NCBI RefSeq assembly: GCF_014930455.1
Contig: NZ_JAAIYO010000002.1
Coordinates: 992,001-1,056,000 of the forward strand
Source of the DNA: Corallococcus soli
GTDB taxonomy: Bacteria > Myxococcota > Myxococcia > Myxococcales > Myxococcaceae
Direction of reading: 5' to 3'
DNA: 64,000 nt
Shown here: positions 32,861 to 43,800 of the stretch, one piece after another
Position numbering within the stretch: position 1 is the stretch's first letter
Layout of the letters: every line of letters starts with the position of its first letter
The notes under the pieces: model-generated
Databases searched by the model: none
Told to the model about the DNA's origin: nothing
The model's input: only the letters and a program-made list of their open reading frames with translations
Translations under genes and position numbers: made by a program

Positions 32861-34774
32861 GTGGCTCAGGAGAATGGAAGCGGTGGATCGCGTCCGGGTG
32901 GACGCGGTCCGAACGGGGGCGCGCCGGGTCAGGGGCCTCGCCGTGACGGGCCGGGTGGTTTCGGCGGTCGTGGTGGCGGTCCTGGCGGCGGTGGCCGTGG
33001 TGAAGGGCGCGGACGGGGCGAAGGCCGAGGCCGCGACCGTGATGCGGGTCCGGTAGGTCCGGGCCAGCGCGTCATCGCCGAGCTGAGCGTGCTGGAGAAG
33101 GCGCTCTCCAAGAATGATTTCGCCGCGGAGAAGGGTCCGCTGGAGGCCATTGTCCGCTCGCTGCGGCCCATGAACCTCAAGTCGCTGGACGACCTGGACC
33201 TCAACACGCGCGGTCGTCTCATCACCACGCTCCTGCGCGTGCAGCGTCAGCCCAAGCCGGCCCTGCCGGAAGAGGGCGCTGCGGCTCCGGAAGCGGCGGC
33301 GACGACGGAAGGCACCGAGTCCGCGGCTCCGGCGGGGGCCTCCGCGGAGGCCCCTGCCGCTGAAGGCGCTGGCGAGGGCGCCGCGCCGGCGGAAGGCGCC
33401 GCGCCGGCCGAAGCGGCTCCGGCGGCTCCGGCCGTGGATCCCGCGAAGGAGAAGCACGGGGCCTGGCTGGACGTGATGACCCTGGTGGGACGCGTCTGGC
33501 GTGCCGCGGGTGACCGCGAGCGTTCGCAGGCGGCCTTCACCCTGAGCGGCCGTGAGCCGACGCCGGAGCCCGAGGCGCCTGCCCGGAGCGAGGCGCCGCG
33601 CGAGCGTTCCGAGCGTCCGGAGCGGGGCGGCCCTGGCGAGCGCCGGGAGCGTTCCGACCGTCCTCCGCGCGGCGACCGCCCGGAGCGTGGCGCCGCCGGT
33701 GCCGGCGAGCGTCGTGAGCGTCCGCCCCGGGCCGAGCGTCCGGAGCGTGGCGAGCGTCCGGCCCGCGGTGAGCGCCCCGAGCGCGCGCCGATGCCGGAGC
33801 TGACGGGCGACTGGAAGGAGCAGGCGACCCAGCTGGAAGGCATGGGCCGCACGCGCGACGCCGCGCGCCTGTACGAGCGCAACAACGGCTTCGCGGACGC
33901 CACCCGGCTGTTCGAGGCGGGCGGGGATCTGAAGAGCGCGCTGCGCACGGCGCTGGCCGGACAGGACAACGACGCGGCCCGCCGCCTTGTCGGCACGCTG
34001 CCTCCGGATCAGATTGGCCCCACGCTGGAGAAGGCGGGCGCGTACGAGCTCCTCATGGAGCACTACGTCGCCAAGGCCGACTTCGAGAACGTCGCCCGCC
34101 TGTACGAGCGCGCGCGCCAGTTCGACCAGGCGGCGCTCGCGTACGAGCGCGCCAACAAGCTGACCCTGGCGCGCAAGGCGTACGAGCGCGCGCGGGATCT
34201 GCCGAGCGCCAACCGCATCCGGGGCCTGGAGGTGAAGGCCCTGGTGGAGCGTGGTGACCGGCTGGGCGCGGCGACCCTGCTGGTGGCCGTGGGCCAGCGG
34301 CGCGAGGCGGTGGAGGTGCTGAGCCCCCTGCCTCCGCCCAAGGCGTTCCATTTCATGCAGCGGCTCACCCTCGAGGACGAGGCCAAGGAGCTGGCGCAGC
34401 GTGAGCTGGCGCGCGCCGAACAGGAGCAGAAGCCCGCCGGCCGTGCCCGGTGGCTGGAGTTGCTGGGCGACACGGCCGCCGCCGCGGAGACGTGGACGCA
34501 GGCGGGCCGCAAGGACAAGGCGCTGCCCTTGTACGAGAAGCTGGGCGACCTGCCCCGCGCCGCGCAGATCGCGGAAGAGCTGCAGCAGCGGGACAAGGCT
34601 GTCGCCCTGTACACGCAGCTCAACGACAGCGCGGGCCTGGAGCGGGCGAAGGCTCTGCCCGACGCCCCGGCGACGCCCCCCGCGGCGGACAAGTCGGAAG
34701 CCGGTGACGACGCGGATGGCGTGGCGGCGTCGACGGAAAATGCTTCCTCGGCTGGCGAGCAAGAAAGCCAATAA
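32861..34774 (+). CDS. TPR protein with RGG-rich head, within the glt locus (637 aa)
   Basis: Predicted cytoplasmic (no signal peptide). It starts at GTG 32861, 12 bases after gltH. Order: Gly/Arg-rich head (about residues 4-65, many RGG/RG units), a helical segment, an Ala/Pro/Glu-rich linker (about 130-200), a second Arg/Pro/Glu-rich linker of near-repeats (about 228-310, RPERGER-like), then TPR-like helical repeats (about 310-600). TPR motifs such as AARLYERNNGFADATRLFEAG recur. It lies in the same position as a TPR gene in the M. xanthus locus, but I do not assign a gene symbol. The RGG head is unusual for a motility protein. Confidence 0.85.
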   Translation: MAQENGSGGSRPGGRGPNGGAPGQGPRRDGPGGFGGRGGGPGGGGRGEGRGRGEGRGRDRDAGPVGPGQRVIAELSVLEKALSKNDFAAEKGPLEAIVRSLRPMNLKSLDDLDLNTRGRLITTLLRVQRQPKPALPEEGAAAPEAAATTEGTESAAPAGASAEAPAAEGAGEGAAPAEGAAPAEAAPAAPAVDPAKEKHGAWLDVMTLVGRVWRAAGDRERSQAAFTLSGREPTPEPEAPARSEAPRERSERPERGGPGERRERSDRPPRGDRPERGAAGAGERRERPPRAERPERGERPARGERPERAPMPELTGDWKEQATQLEGMGRTRDAARLYERNNGFADATRLFEAGGDLKSALRTALAGQDNDAARRLVGTLPPDQIGPTLEKAGAYELLMEHYVAKADFENVARLYERARQFDQAALAYERANKLTLARKAYERARDLPSANRIRGLEVKALVERGDRLGAATLLVAVGQRREAVEVLSPLPPPKAFHFMQRLTLEDEAKELAQRELARAEQEQKPAGRARWLELLGDTAAAAETWTQAGRKDKALPLYEKLGDLPRAAQIAEELQQRDKAVALYTQLNDSAGLERAKALPDAPATPPAADKSEAGDDADGVAASTENASSAGEQESQ

Positions 34775-34802
34775 ATCCCATCGGTTGACGGGTTTTGCGC
34801 GA

Positions 34803-34832
34803 TTGCCCGGGGGCGCCCGCGGCCGGTACACT
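34803..34832 (+). promoter_or_regulatory. Possible internal promoter for gltI
   Basis: TTGCCC, 18 bases, TACACT. The -10 hexamer sits exactly in the loop of the long palindrome at 34811-34848 and equals the -10 proposed for lysC. A start near 34839 would leave about 43 bases before gltI. Confidence 0.35.
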
Positions 34833-34848
34833 CCGGCCGCTGGCGCCC
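34811..34848 (+). repeat. 16-bp inverted repeat with 6-base loop upstream of gltI
   Basis: GGGCGCCCGCGGCCGG (34811-34826) pairs with CCGGCCGCTGGCGCCC (34833-34848) at 15 of 16 positions, loop TACACT. One more G-C pair extends it outward. It lies between the TPR gene and the giant gltI gene. It could be an attenuator hairpin, an RNA-processing site, or an operator over a promoter. Confidence 0.6.
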
Positions 34849-34881
34849 CTGTTTCATTCACCCCCCTGGCCCCCGAGCATC

Positions 34882-37800
34882 ATGGAACTGCCTTCCACCC
34901 CTGCGCGTCCCACGCTGCGTGTGACCGATGACCGCTCCTTCGTCGAGACCGAAGCGGCCCTGGAGAAATCCGGCCGGGTCGAGGAGCTGATCCGCCTGTA
35001 CGAGGGGCGCTCGCGGGACGTGCCCACGGAAGAGGCGGCGCGGCTGCTGTGCCGCGCGGCGGAGCTCGCGCACGAGCGGCAGCGCAACGCAGCCCGCGCG
35101 GAGGATCTGCTCAAGCGCGCGCTGCTGGTCGCGAAGGATCCGATGCCCGCGCTGCGCGGGCTCAAGCGGCTGCATGAGATCCGCCAGGACTCGGCGGCGC
35201 TCGTGGACGTGCTGGAGCGGCTGGGCGCGGCCACGCAGGGCGAGGAGAGCGCGGGCCACTACCTGAAGGCCGCGGACCTGTACGAGCAGAAGCTCTTCCG
35301 GCGTGATCGCGCGGTGCTCTGCCTGCAGCGCGCGGCCCGGGTGAAGCCGGACCGGGCGACGTTCCGGCGGGTGCGGCAGCTGCTGCTGAGCGAGGAGCGC
35401 TTCCAGCCGGCCTTCGAGGCGTTGCAGCGGGAGCGCGCGGCGCTGGGCGACGCCGGCATGGCGGAGGAGTACGCCGGGCTCGCGGAGCGGCTGGTGGATG
35501 ATCCCACCGAGCACGCGCTGGCGCAGCAGGTGCTGGACGTGGCGCGGGAGCTGGATCCGCAGAACGCGCGCGCGGAGAAGGCCACCCGCGCGATGCAGCG
35601 CTTCGAGCAGGTGTGGCGCGACAAGGTGCGCATGCTGCGAGGCATGTCGCTGGAGGAGCGCGACCGCAAGAGCGCCGCGCGGCTGTCGCTGCTCGTGGCG
35701 AAGCTGTTCGCCTGGTACGACCCGACCGCCGCCGCCAAGGTGAAGGAAGCGCTGGATCGCTGCTTCCTGCTGTGGCCGGGCATGCCCGAAGCGCTCACGC
35801 TCATCGAGCGGATGGCGGCGCGAGCGGGCGACCACGCCCCGGCCATCGCGCAACTGGAGGCGATGGCGGGCGAGGCGCGTGACCGCACGGCGCAGGTGGA
35901 CCTGTGGCTGCGCGTGGGCACGCTCAAGCTGGGGCGGATGAACGACGCGGCCGGGGCGCTGGTCGCCTTCGAGAAGGCCGTGGCGGCGGACCCCTCGCGC
36001 GCGGACGCGGCCAGCCTGGCCGCGGAGCTGATGCTGGGCCAGGAGCGCTACCTGGAAGCGGTGGCCACGCTGGAGCGCTACCTGGGCACGGTGAAGGACC
36101 GCTCGCAGCAGGCCAGCCTGCGGCTGCGCCTGGCGGACCTGTGCATGCAGCAGTTGAAGGACCCCGACGCGGCGCGCGGGCACCTGGAAGAAGCCCTGAA
36201 GCTGGAGCCCACCAACGCGCTCGCGGCCTTCCAGCTGTCGCGCCTGCTGGCGGACGACGAGAAGCTGGACGAAGTGCTGCCGCTCCTGGAGCTGGCCATG
36301 CTCGCGCCGCGTCCGCGTGCGGAGCGGGTGGCGTTCTGCGAGGCGCTGGCGCTGATGTTCGAGGAGCAGGAGAACGAGCGCGGCGCCTTTGAAGTGCTCG
36401 CGCGCGCGCTGGAGCTGGAGCCGGGACGTCCGCTCCTGCTCAACACGGTGGTGGAGCACGCGGAGAAGGCCAACGCGCAGCCGGCGCTGGCGCACGCGCT
36501 GCTGCGGGCCGCGCAGGCCGCGGCGCCTCCGGCGGTCGCGGTGGCGCTGTGGCGGCACCTGGCGCAGCTGCTCCAGGGGCCGCTGGCGGACCCCGTGCGC
36601 GCGGAGGCCGCGTGGCGCGAGGTGCTCTCGCGCGTGCCGGGAGACTCGGCGGCGAGCGAGGCCGTGAAGTCGCTGCAGGCGGCCGCGGCGCTGGCGGATG
36701 ATCCGAAGACGCGGCTGGAGACGGACATCGCGCGGCGCGAGGCGTCCGGCGCGCCCCCGGAGGAGCTGGAGGCGCTGGTGCGCCAGTGGGTGCAGTTGGC
36801 GCCCGAGGATGCCCAGGCGGTGCAGCGGCTCCAGGCGCTGTGCGTGGCGCTGTCGAAGTTCGACGAGGCCGCGTCCCTGGCGGCGAAGCTCGCGACGCTG
36901 GCCGAGTCGCAGCTCGAGCGCAACGAGTGGACCGCGCGCCAGGCGAAGCTGTACGCGGAGCGGCTCAACCGCCAGTCGGACGCGGCGGACCTGTTCCTGG
37001 CGCTGCTCGCGGAGAACGTCTCCACCGGCGTGGTGGTGGGCGGGCTGGAGCGGCTGGCCGCTGGTGGCGTGCGCACGGTCGAGCTCACCGAGGCGCTGGC
37101 GAACCACTACGGCCGCACGGGTGACCACCAGCGACAGGTGGCGGCGCTCCAGCAGCAGCTGGACTCCACGACGGACGCGGCGACGCGCAAGCGGCTGCTG
37201 ACGGTGCTGGCCAGCATCCACGAGAAGCAGCTCGCGGACAGCCGGGCCGCCTTCGACACGCGGCTGCGCATGGTACGCGAGGAGCCCAGGGACGAAGCGG
37301 GGCGCGCGGAGACGGCGCGGCTGGCGCGCGACCTGTCCGCCCACGCGGAGCTGGGACGCGTGCTGCGCACGCTCGCCACCGAAGCCGAGGATCCGACCCT
37401 GGCGGTGCAGCTGCTCTCCGAGGCCTCGGTGCTGGCCGAAGAGGGCGGCATGGCCGCGGAGGCCATCACCGCGCTGGAGGCCGCGCTGTCGCGCGCGCCC
37501 GAGGCGCCGCAAGTGCTCCAGCGCCTCGTCAGGCTGTACGGACGCGCGGGCCGCTCGGCGGACGCGGAGACGCTGCTGCGCAAGCGCATCCACGCCACGC
37601 GCGGGCCGGAGCGGCTGGAGCTGCTGCTGCGCCTGGTGGAACTCAACGTGGAGCTGGGCCGTCCGCTGCAGGCCGCGGAGGCGCTCCAGTCCGCCATCAC
37701 GCACGGGGCGGAGGAGGGCCGGCACCTGCCGCGCCTCGCCGAACTCTACGAAAAGGCGGGCATGGACCGCGAGCTGGGGGACACCCTGGCGCGGATGATT

Positions 37801-40800
37801 GGCCTCGCGGAGACGGCCGGGGACGCGGACCACGTGTCGCGGCTGAAGCTGCGTCGCGCGCAGCTGCTGCAGGGCTCGCAGGACGGCAGCGCGGAGGCCG
37901 TGCAGAGCTACGCGGACCTGCTGCGGCAGCGTCCGTCGGATCCGGACGCGCTCGCGGCGCTGGAGGCGATGCTGGCCTCGGGGCCGTCGCGCGAGGCGGC
38001 GGCGCGCGCGCTGATTCCCGCGTACGAGCGCACGAAGGAGCACCGCAAGCTGGTGGCGACGCTGGACGTGCTCGCCGAAGTGGCGCGCGACGACGCCGGC
38101 CGCGTGCAGGCGCTGCGCTCCGCGGCCCAGGTGCACCTGGCGCACCTGCGGCAGCCGGAGCTGGCCTTCGCGTCGCTCGCCCGGGCGCTGCGCATGGCCC
38201 CGGCGGACGCGGGCCTGCGGGCCGCCGCGCGTCAGGCCGCGGAGGACGCGGACTCGCTCGACAGCTTCGCGGAGATCATCAGCGAGCTGACGGAAGAGGG
38301 CGACGTGGGCCCGGCCCGCGCGGCGCTGCTGCGTGAGCTGGCGGAGGTGCAGGAGAAGAAGCTCGACGACCGGCCCGGGGCGGTGAAGGCCCTGCGCGCG
38401 CTGCTGGCGCTGGAGCCGGGCAACCTCGACAGCCTGCGGGCCCTGCAGCGGCTGCACCGCGCGGGCGAGGAGTGGGCGGCGCTGGCGGAGGTGCTGGAGA
38501 AGCTGGCGGCCGCCTCGCAGGAGCCCGCGGATCAGCTCGTGTGCCTGCGCGAGGCCGCGCTGCTGCACGAGGCGAAGCTCACCGACAAGGAGAGCGCCGC
38601 CGCCGCGTGGCGGGCCATCGCGGAGCGCGACCCCGCGCAGCGCGAGGCCGCCACCGCGCTGGACCGGCTCTACACGGACCTCAACCGCTCCAAGGACCTG
38701 GCGTGGACGCTCGCGCTGCGGCGCAACCAGGAGGGGCAGAGCCCGCAGGGCCGCGAGGTGTCCTTCCGTCTGGCGGAGCTGCTGCGCACGGAGCTGGATG
38801 ACGCCAATGCGGCGCTGGGCCTCTACAAGCGCATCCTGACCGAGGACCCCGGTCATCCGGGCGCGCGCGCCGCGCTGGAGGCCTGGGTGAAGGCGGCGGT
38901 GCCCACGAGCGGGGCGGCGCTGGAGGTGCTGGACAAGGTGCTGGAGCAGGTGGGCGACCATGCCCGCCGGGTGGCGCTGCGCGAGACGCGGATGGAGTCC
39001 GCGCTCACGGTGGAGAAGATCATCCTCGCGGGGGAGATCCGCCGCATCTACGAGCGCGACATGCAGCAGCCGTCGCTCGCGTTCATGGCGGCGGTGAAGG
39101 CGTTCGCCAACGGGCTGGACCGCGAGGGCGTGCGGCCGGACCTGGAGCGGCTGGCGCGCGAGACGGGCAGCCACGAGGTCCTGGCGGAGATCTACGAGAG
39201 CGCCGCGGTGGACCTGACCTCCGGCGACCCGGTGGCGTTGGAGATGCTGCGCCGCGCGGCGGAGCTGCGCGAGAGCCTGGATCAGCCCGAGGAGGCCACG
39301 CGCCTCTGGAAGAACCTGCTGATGGATGCGCCGCAGGACCGTCAGGCCCTGGAGGCGCTGTCCCGGCTGTACGAGAAGGGCCAGAACGCCAAGAGCCTGT
39401 CGGAGGTCTACGCCCGCCAGGCGCAGCTCGCCACGGACCCGGAGACGCGGCTGGGCCTGCTGCTCAAGGCCGGTGAGGCGTACGCGAGCTCGGGCGAGGA
39501 CGCGAAGGCCATCGAGGTCCTCCGCTCCGCGCTGGCACTGCGCATGGTGCCGGAGGGGCTGCTCGCGCTCGACAAGCTGTACGCCAAGACGCGCCGCTTC
39601 GTGGAGCAGGCGGACGTGTTGGATCAGCTCGCCGAGCTCGCGCCGGACGAGCCGGGCCGGCGCGCGTACCTGCTGCGCCGCGCGCAGCTGCTGGAGAAGG
39701 AGGTCGGCCCCTCGGAGGCGCTGCCCGTCTACCGCCGGCTGCTGGAGCTGTCGCCGGGCGACGGCCAGGTGGTGGCGGGGCTGGAGCGCCTGCTCGCGCA
39801 CGACGGCCCCCGGCTGGAGGCCGCCCGTCTGTTGGAGCCCGTCTACCGGGGCCTCAACGACACGCGGAAGCTGGTGGACGTGCTGGAGGTGCTCCTGCCC
39901 GGAGTGCCGCCGGAGAAGCGGCTGGAGCGCCTGCAGGAGATCGCCATCCTGCGCGAGGGCCTGGGCCAGACGTCGCTGGCCTTCGTCGCGCGCCTGCGCG
40001 CCTTCAACGAGCAGCCGGCGGAAGCCACCGTGCGCGACGAGCTGGAGCGGCTCGCGGCGGACTCGGGTTCCTTCGAGGAGGTGGGGGCGGCCTACGAGGA
40101 TCAGCTGGAGCGCGACCCCGCGGAGCCCCTGGCGGGTGACCTGTGGCGGCGGCTGGCGGCCATCTACGACAACCGCCTGAAGCGCTACGACCTGGCGGTG
40201 CGCGCGTGGGAGCAGGTGAGCCGGCGCGACCCGATGAACAAGACGGTGCTGGAGGCCATCGCCCGCGTGCATCGCCGCACGGGCGCGCACCGGGAGCTGG
40301 CGCTCGTCATGCGCCGGCAGGTGGCCGCGGAAGGCAACCCCGCCTCGCAGGTGAACCTGCTCTTCGAGCTGGCGCACCTGGCCGAGGAGACGCTGGCGGA
40401 CAAGTCGCTCTCCGCGCAGGCGTACCGCGAGGTGCTGGAGCGCCGGCCGGAGAACGCCAACGCGCTGAAGCTGCTGGGCCGCGTGCTCGCGGACATGGAG
40501 CGCTGGGCGGAGCTCGCGCAGCACGTCGAGCGTGAGATCCAGATGGCGGATGCGCGCGACGCGCAGGAGGAGGCGTCGGACCTGCGGGTGCGCCTGGGCC
40601 GCCTGAAGGTCTCGCGCCTGGATGATCCGCGCGGCGCGCTGGAGCTGTACCAGGCGGTCCTCGCGCGGCGCGCGGGCCACCCGGGCGCGGTGGGCGCGCT
40701 GGAGGAGCTGGCGCGCTCGGAGAGCCCGCTGCGAGGCGCGGCGGCGAGCGCCCTGGAGCCCGTCTTCGCGTCGGTGGGCAACCACCTGAAGCAGGTGGAG

Positions 40801-43800
40801 ATGCTGGAGTCGCGGGCCTCTGCGGAGGCCGTGCCGCAGGAGCGCGCCGCGCTGCTGCGCCGCATCTCGGAGATCTACGCCACCGCGCTGGAGAACGCGG
40901 AGATGGCGTTCCTGTCCGCCACGCGCGCGCTGCGTGAGCTGCCGGAGGATCCGCGCTCGCTGGAGCTGTGCGTCTCGCTGGTGGACAAGGCGGAGGCGCC
41001 GGAGGAGCTGTGCGCGGTGCTGATGGAGGTCGCGCCCAAGGCGGGCGACGCCGCCCGCGCGGAGCTGTACCGCGCGCTCGCGAGGCTCCAGGTGGACCTG
41101 GGCGAGCCGGCCGAGGCGCTGGCGTCGTGGAAGCGCGTCCTGGAGCTCAAGCCCACGGACAACGAGGCACTGGATGGCACCGCGCGGCTGGTGGCGTCGC
41201 AGGGCCGGCCGTCGGAGCTGCTGGAGGTGCTGCGCCGTCAGCTCGCGCTGTCGGAGGAGCCGGCGCGTCGCGCCACGGTGCTCTTCCAGATTGGCGCGCT
41301 GCAGGAGGAGCAGCTCAAGGACACGCTGGGGGCGCTGGCCACGTTCCGGCGCCTGCTGGAGCTCAAGCCGGATGACGCCGCCGCGCTCGCGCGGATGGAA
41401 GGGCTCTGCCAGACGCAGGAGCGCTGGCCGGAGCTCGCGGACGTCCTCGCGCGGCGCATCGCGCTGATGCCGACGGAGGAGGGGCTGGAGCTGAAGTTCC
41501 GCCTCGCGACGGTGCGCGAGTCCAAGTTGCTCGACAAGGTGGGCGCGCTCGCGCTGTACGGCGAGGTGCTGTCGGTGCAGCCCAACCACCCGGGCGCGGT
41601 GGGCCGGATGGAAGCGCTGGTGGCGCGCGAGCCCCAGAACCTGCTGGCGGTGGAGACGCTGCTGCGCGCCTTCCGTGCGAGCGGCGACGTCATGCGGCTG
41701 GCGCAGTTGATTGAGACGCGGGTGGGCGTGTCCCCGGACGCGGTCGAGCGCAAGCAACTGCTCGGCGAGCTGGCCACCCTGCGCGAGACGCAGGGCGAGA
41801 GCGAGCTGGCCTTCCTCGCGCTCTACCGCGGCTTCAAGGAGGACCCGAACGACGGCGAGGTGCGCCGCCGGCTGGAGAACGCCACCGACGTCGCGGGCAG
41901 CTACGACGAGCTGGTGGTGCTCTACGAAGAGGCCCTGCCGCGCATCGCTGAGGCGGCGGACGCGGCCCAGGTGTGCCTCAAGCTGGGGCAGGTGCTGGAG
42001 ACGCGCCTGCGCGACCCCGACCGAGCGGTGTCCTACTTCGAGCGCGCGCGCACGCTGCACGCCTCCGTGCAGGAGCGTTCGCTCGTCGCGTTGGATAGGC
42101 TCTACCTGCACCTGGAGGCGTGGCCGGAGCTGGCCGGCGTGCTGGAAGCGCTGGCGACCGGGGCGACCACCACGGCGGACAAGCTGGGCTTCCTCTTCCG
42201 CCTGGGGCAGCTCTACCAGGAGCGGCTGGACAGCCCGGACCGCGCGGCGAGCGCCTACGAGGCCATCCTCGCGCTGGAGCCGGGACACCTGGCGTCGGCG
42301 CGGCTGCTGGAGGGCATCTACGAGGGCGCGGGTGCGTCCGAGAAGCTCTACGGCATCCTGAAGCTCCAGGCGGACAAGGTCGTCGGCAGCGAGCGCGACC
42401 GCGTGCTCGGCAAGATGGCGCAGGTGTCGGCCGAGGGGCTGTCGGACCTGGGCCGCTCAATCGAGCTGTACCGCGAGCTTCTGGCGAAGAACCCGCGCAA
42501 CGAGCAGGTCTTCTCCGCGCTGGAGTCGCTGTACGAGCGGGCCGACCGTCCGCAGGACCTGCGCGAGCTGCTCGAAGGCCGCCTGGCCCTGACGTTGGAT
42601 CCGCGCGAGGTGGTGCGCCTCAACGAGCGCCTGGGCCGCGTGGTGTACCGCCTGCTCAAGCAGCCGGAAGCGGCGGTGCCGTACTTCAAGGCGGCGCTGG
42701 ACCGCGACGCGCGGCACCGGGGCGTGCTGGACACGCTGCGCGAGCTGTACGACGAGACGGGCCAGCGCGAGGAGCTGGTGGGCGTGCTGCGCCGCCTCAT
42801 CCCGCTGCAGGAGAACAGCGAGGGCGTGAAGGCGCTGCGCCTGCGGCTGGCGGAGGTGCTCGCGGGCATGGGCCGGCGCGAGGAGTCGCTGGACGCGGCC
42901 CGCCGCGCGCTGGAGGTCGAGCCGCACGTGGTCGCCGACCTGGAGCGCGTCTACGCGCTGTCCGTGTCGCTGCGCGCGTGGAACGACGCGGTGCGCGCCC
43001 TGGAGCTCAAGGTCCAGGTGCATCTGCAGACCGAGGAGCGTGACCCGGCCATCGCCGCGTACTTCACGGTCGCGGAGCTGTGGGAAGGGCAGGGCGGCAA
43101 GCCCGAGCTCTCCGCGGGCGCGCTGGAGAAGGTGCTGGAGCTGGATCCGGCCAACCGCACGGCCTACGAGCGCGTGTGCACGCTGTACCGCACGCACAAC
43201 GACTGGCGTGCGTACGCGACGGTGATGGACCGCTACATGCCCCACCTCGTCACCGACGAGGAGAAGCTGGCGGCCCTGCGCGAAATCGCCCGGGTGCAGG
43301 AAGAGCGCCTGGGCCAGAAGGACGTGGCCTTCCTGGCGCTGTGCCGCGCGCTGCAACTGGACGCGACGGAGGACGGCCTGCGCGAGGAGGTGGAGCGCCT
43401 CGCGGACGAGACGGGCAGCCACGAGGAGCTGGCGGCCGTGTACGAGGAGGTCGCGGACGAGCTGCCCCGCGGACCGCTCGCGGAGCGGCTGTACGTCACG
43501 CTGGCGCGCATCCACGACACGCGCCTGGATGATCCGCAGGCCGCCGAGGCCGCGTTCCGGAAGATCCTCGAGTTCGACCCCACCAACGCCACCGCGCTGG
43601 ACGGGCTGGCGGCGGTGTTCCAGCGTCGCGGCCGGGACCGCGAGTACGTCGTCGCGCTGGAGCAGAAGCTGGAAGCGGCGGGCTCCATCGAGGCTCGCAA
43701 GGGCATCCTCAAGGAGATCGCCCGCGTCTGGGACGAGACGCTGGAGGACCCCATCGAAGCGGCCAGCGCCCTGTTGCGCGCGCTGGAGCTGGAGCCGGAC

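Noticed and set aside
34785-34832. TTGACG paired with TACACT as a promoter for gltI
   Set aside because: The spacing is 36 bases, twice what sigma-70 allows; only the TTGCCC pairing at 18 bases is kept, at low confidence.
30062-34861. 1,599-codon antisense open frame opposite gltG, gltH and the TPR gene
   Set aside because: Low-complexity shadow of the sense genes; it runs through three unrelated genes and their gaps.
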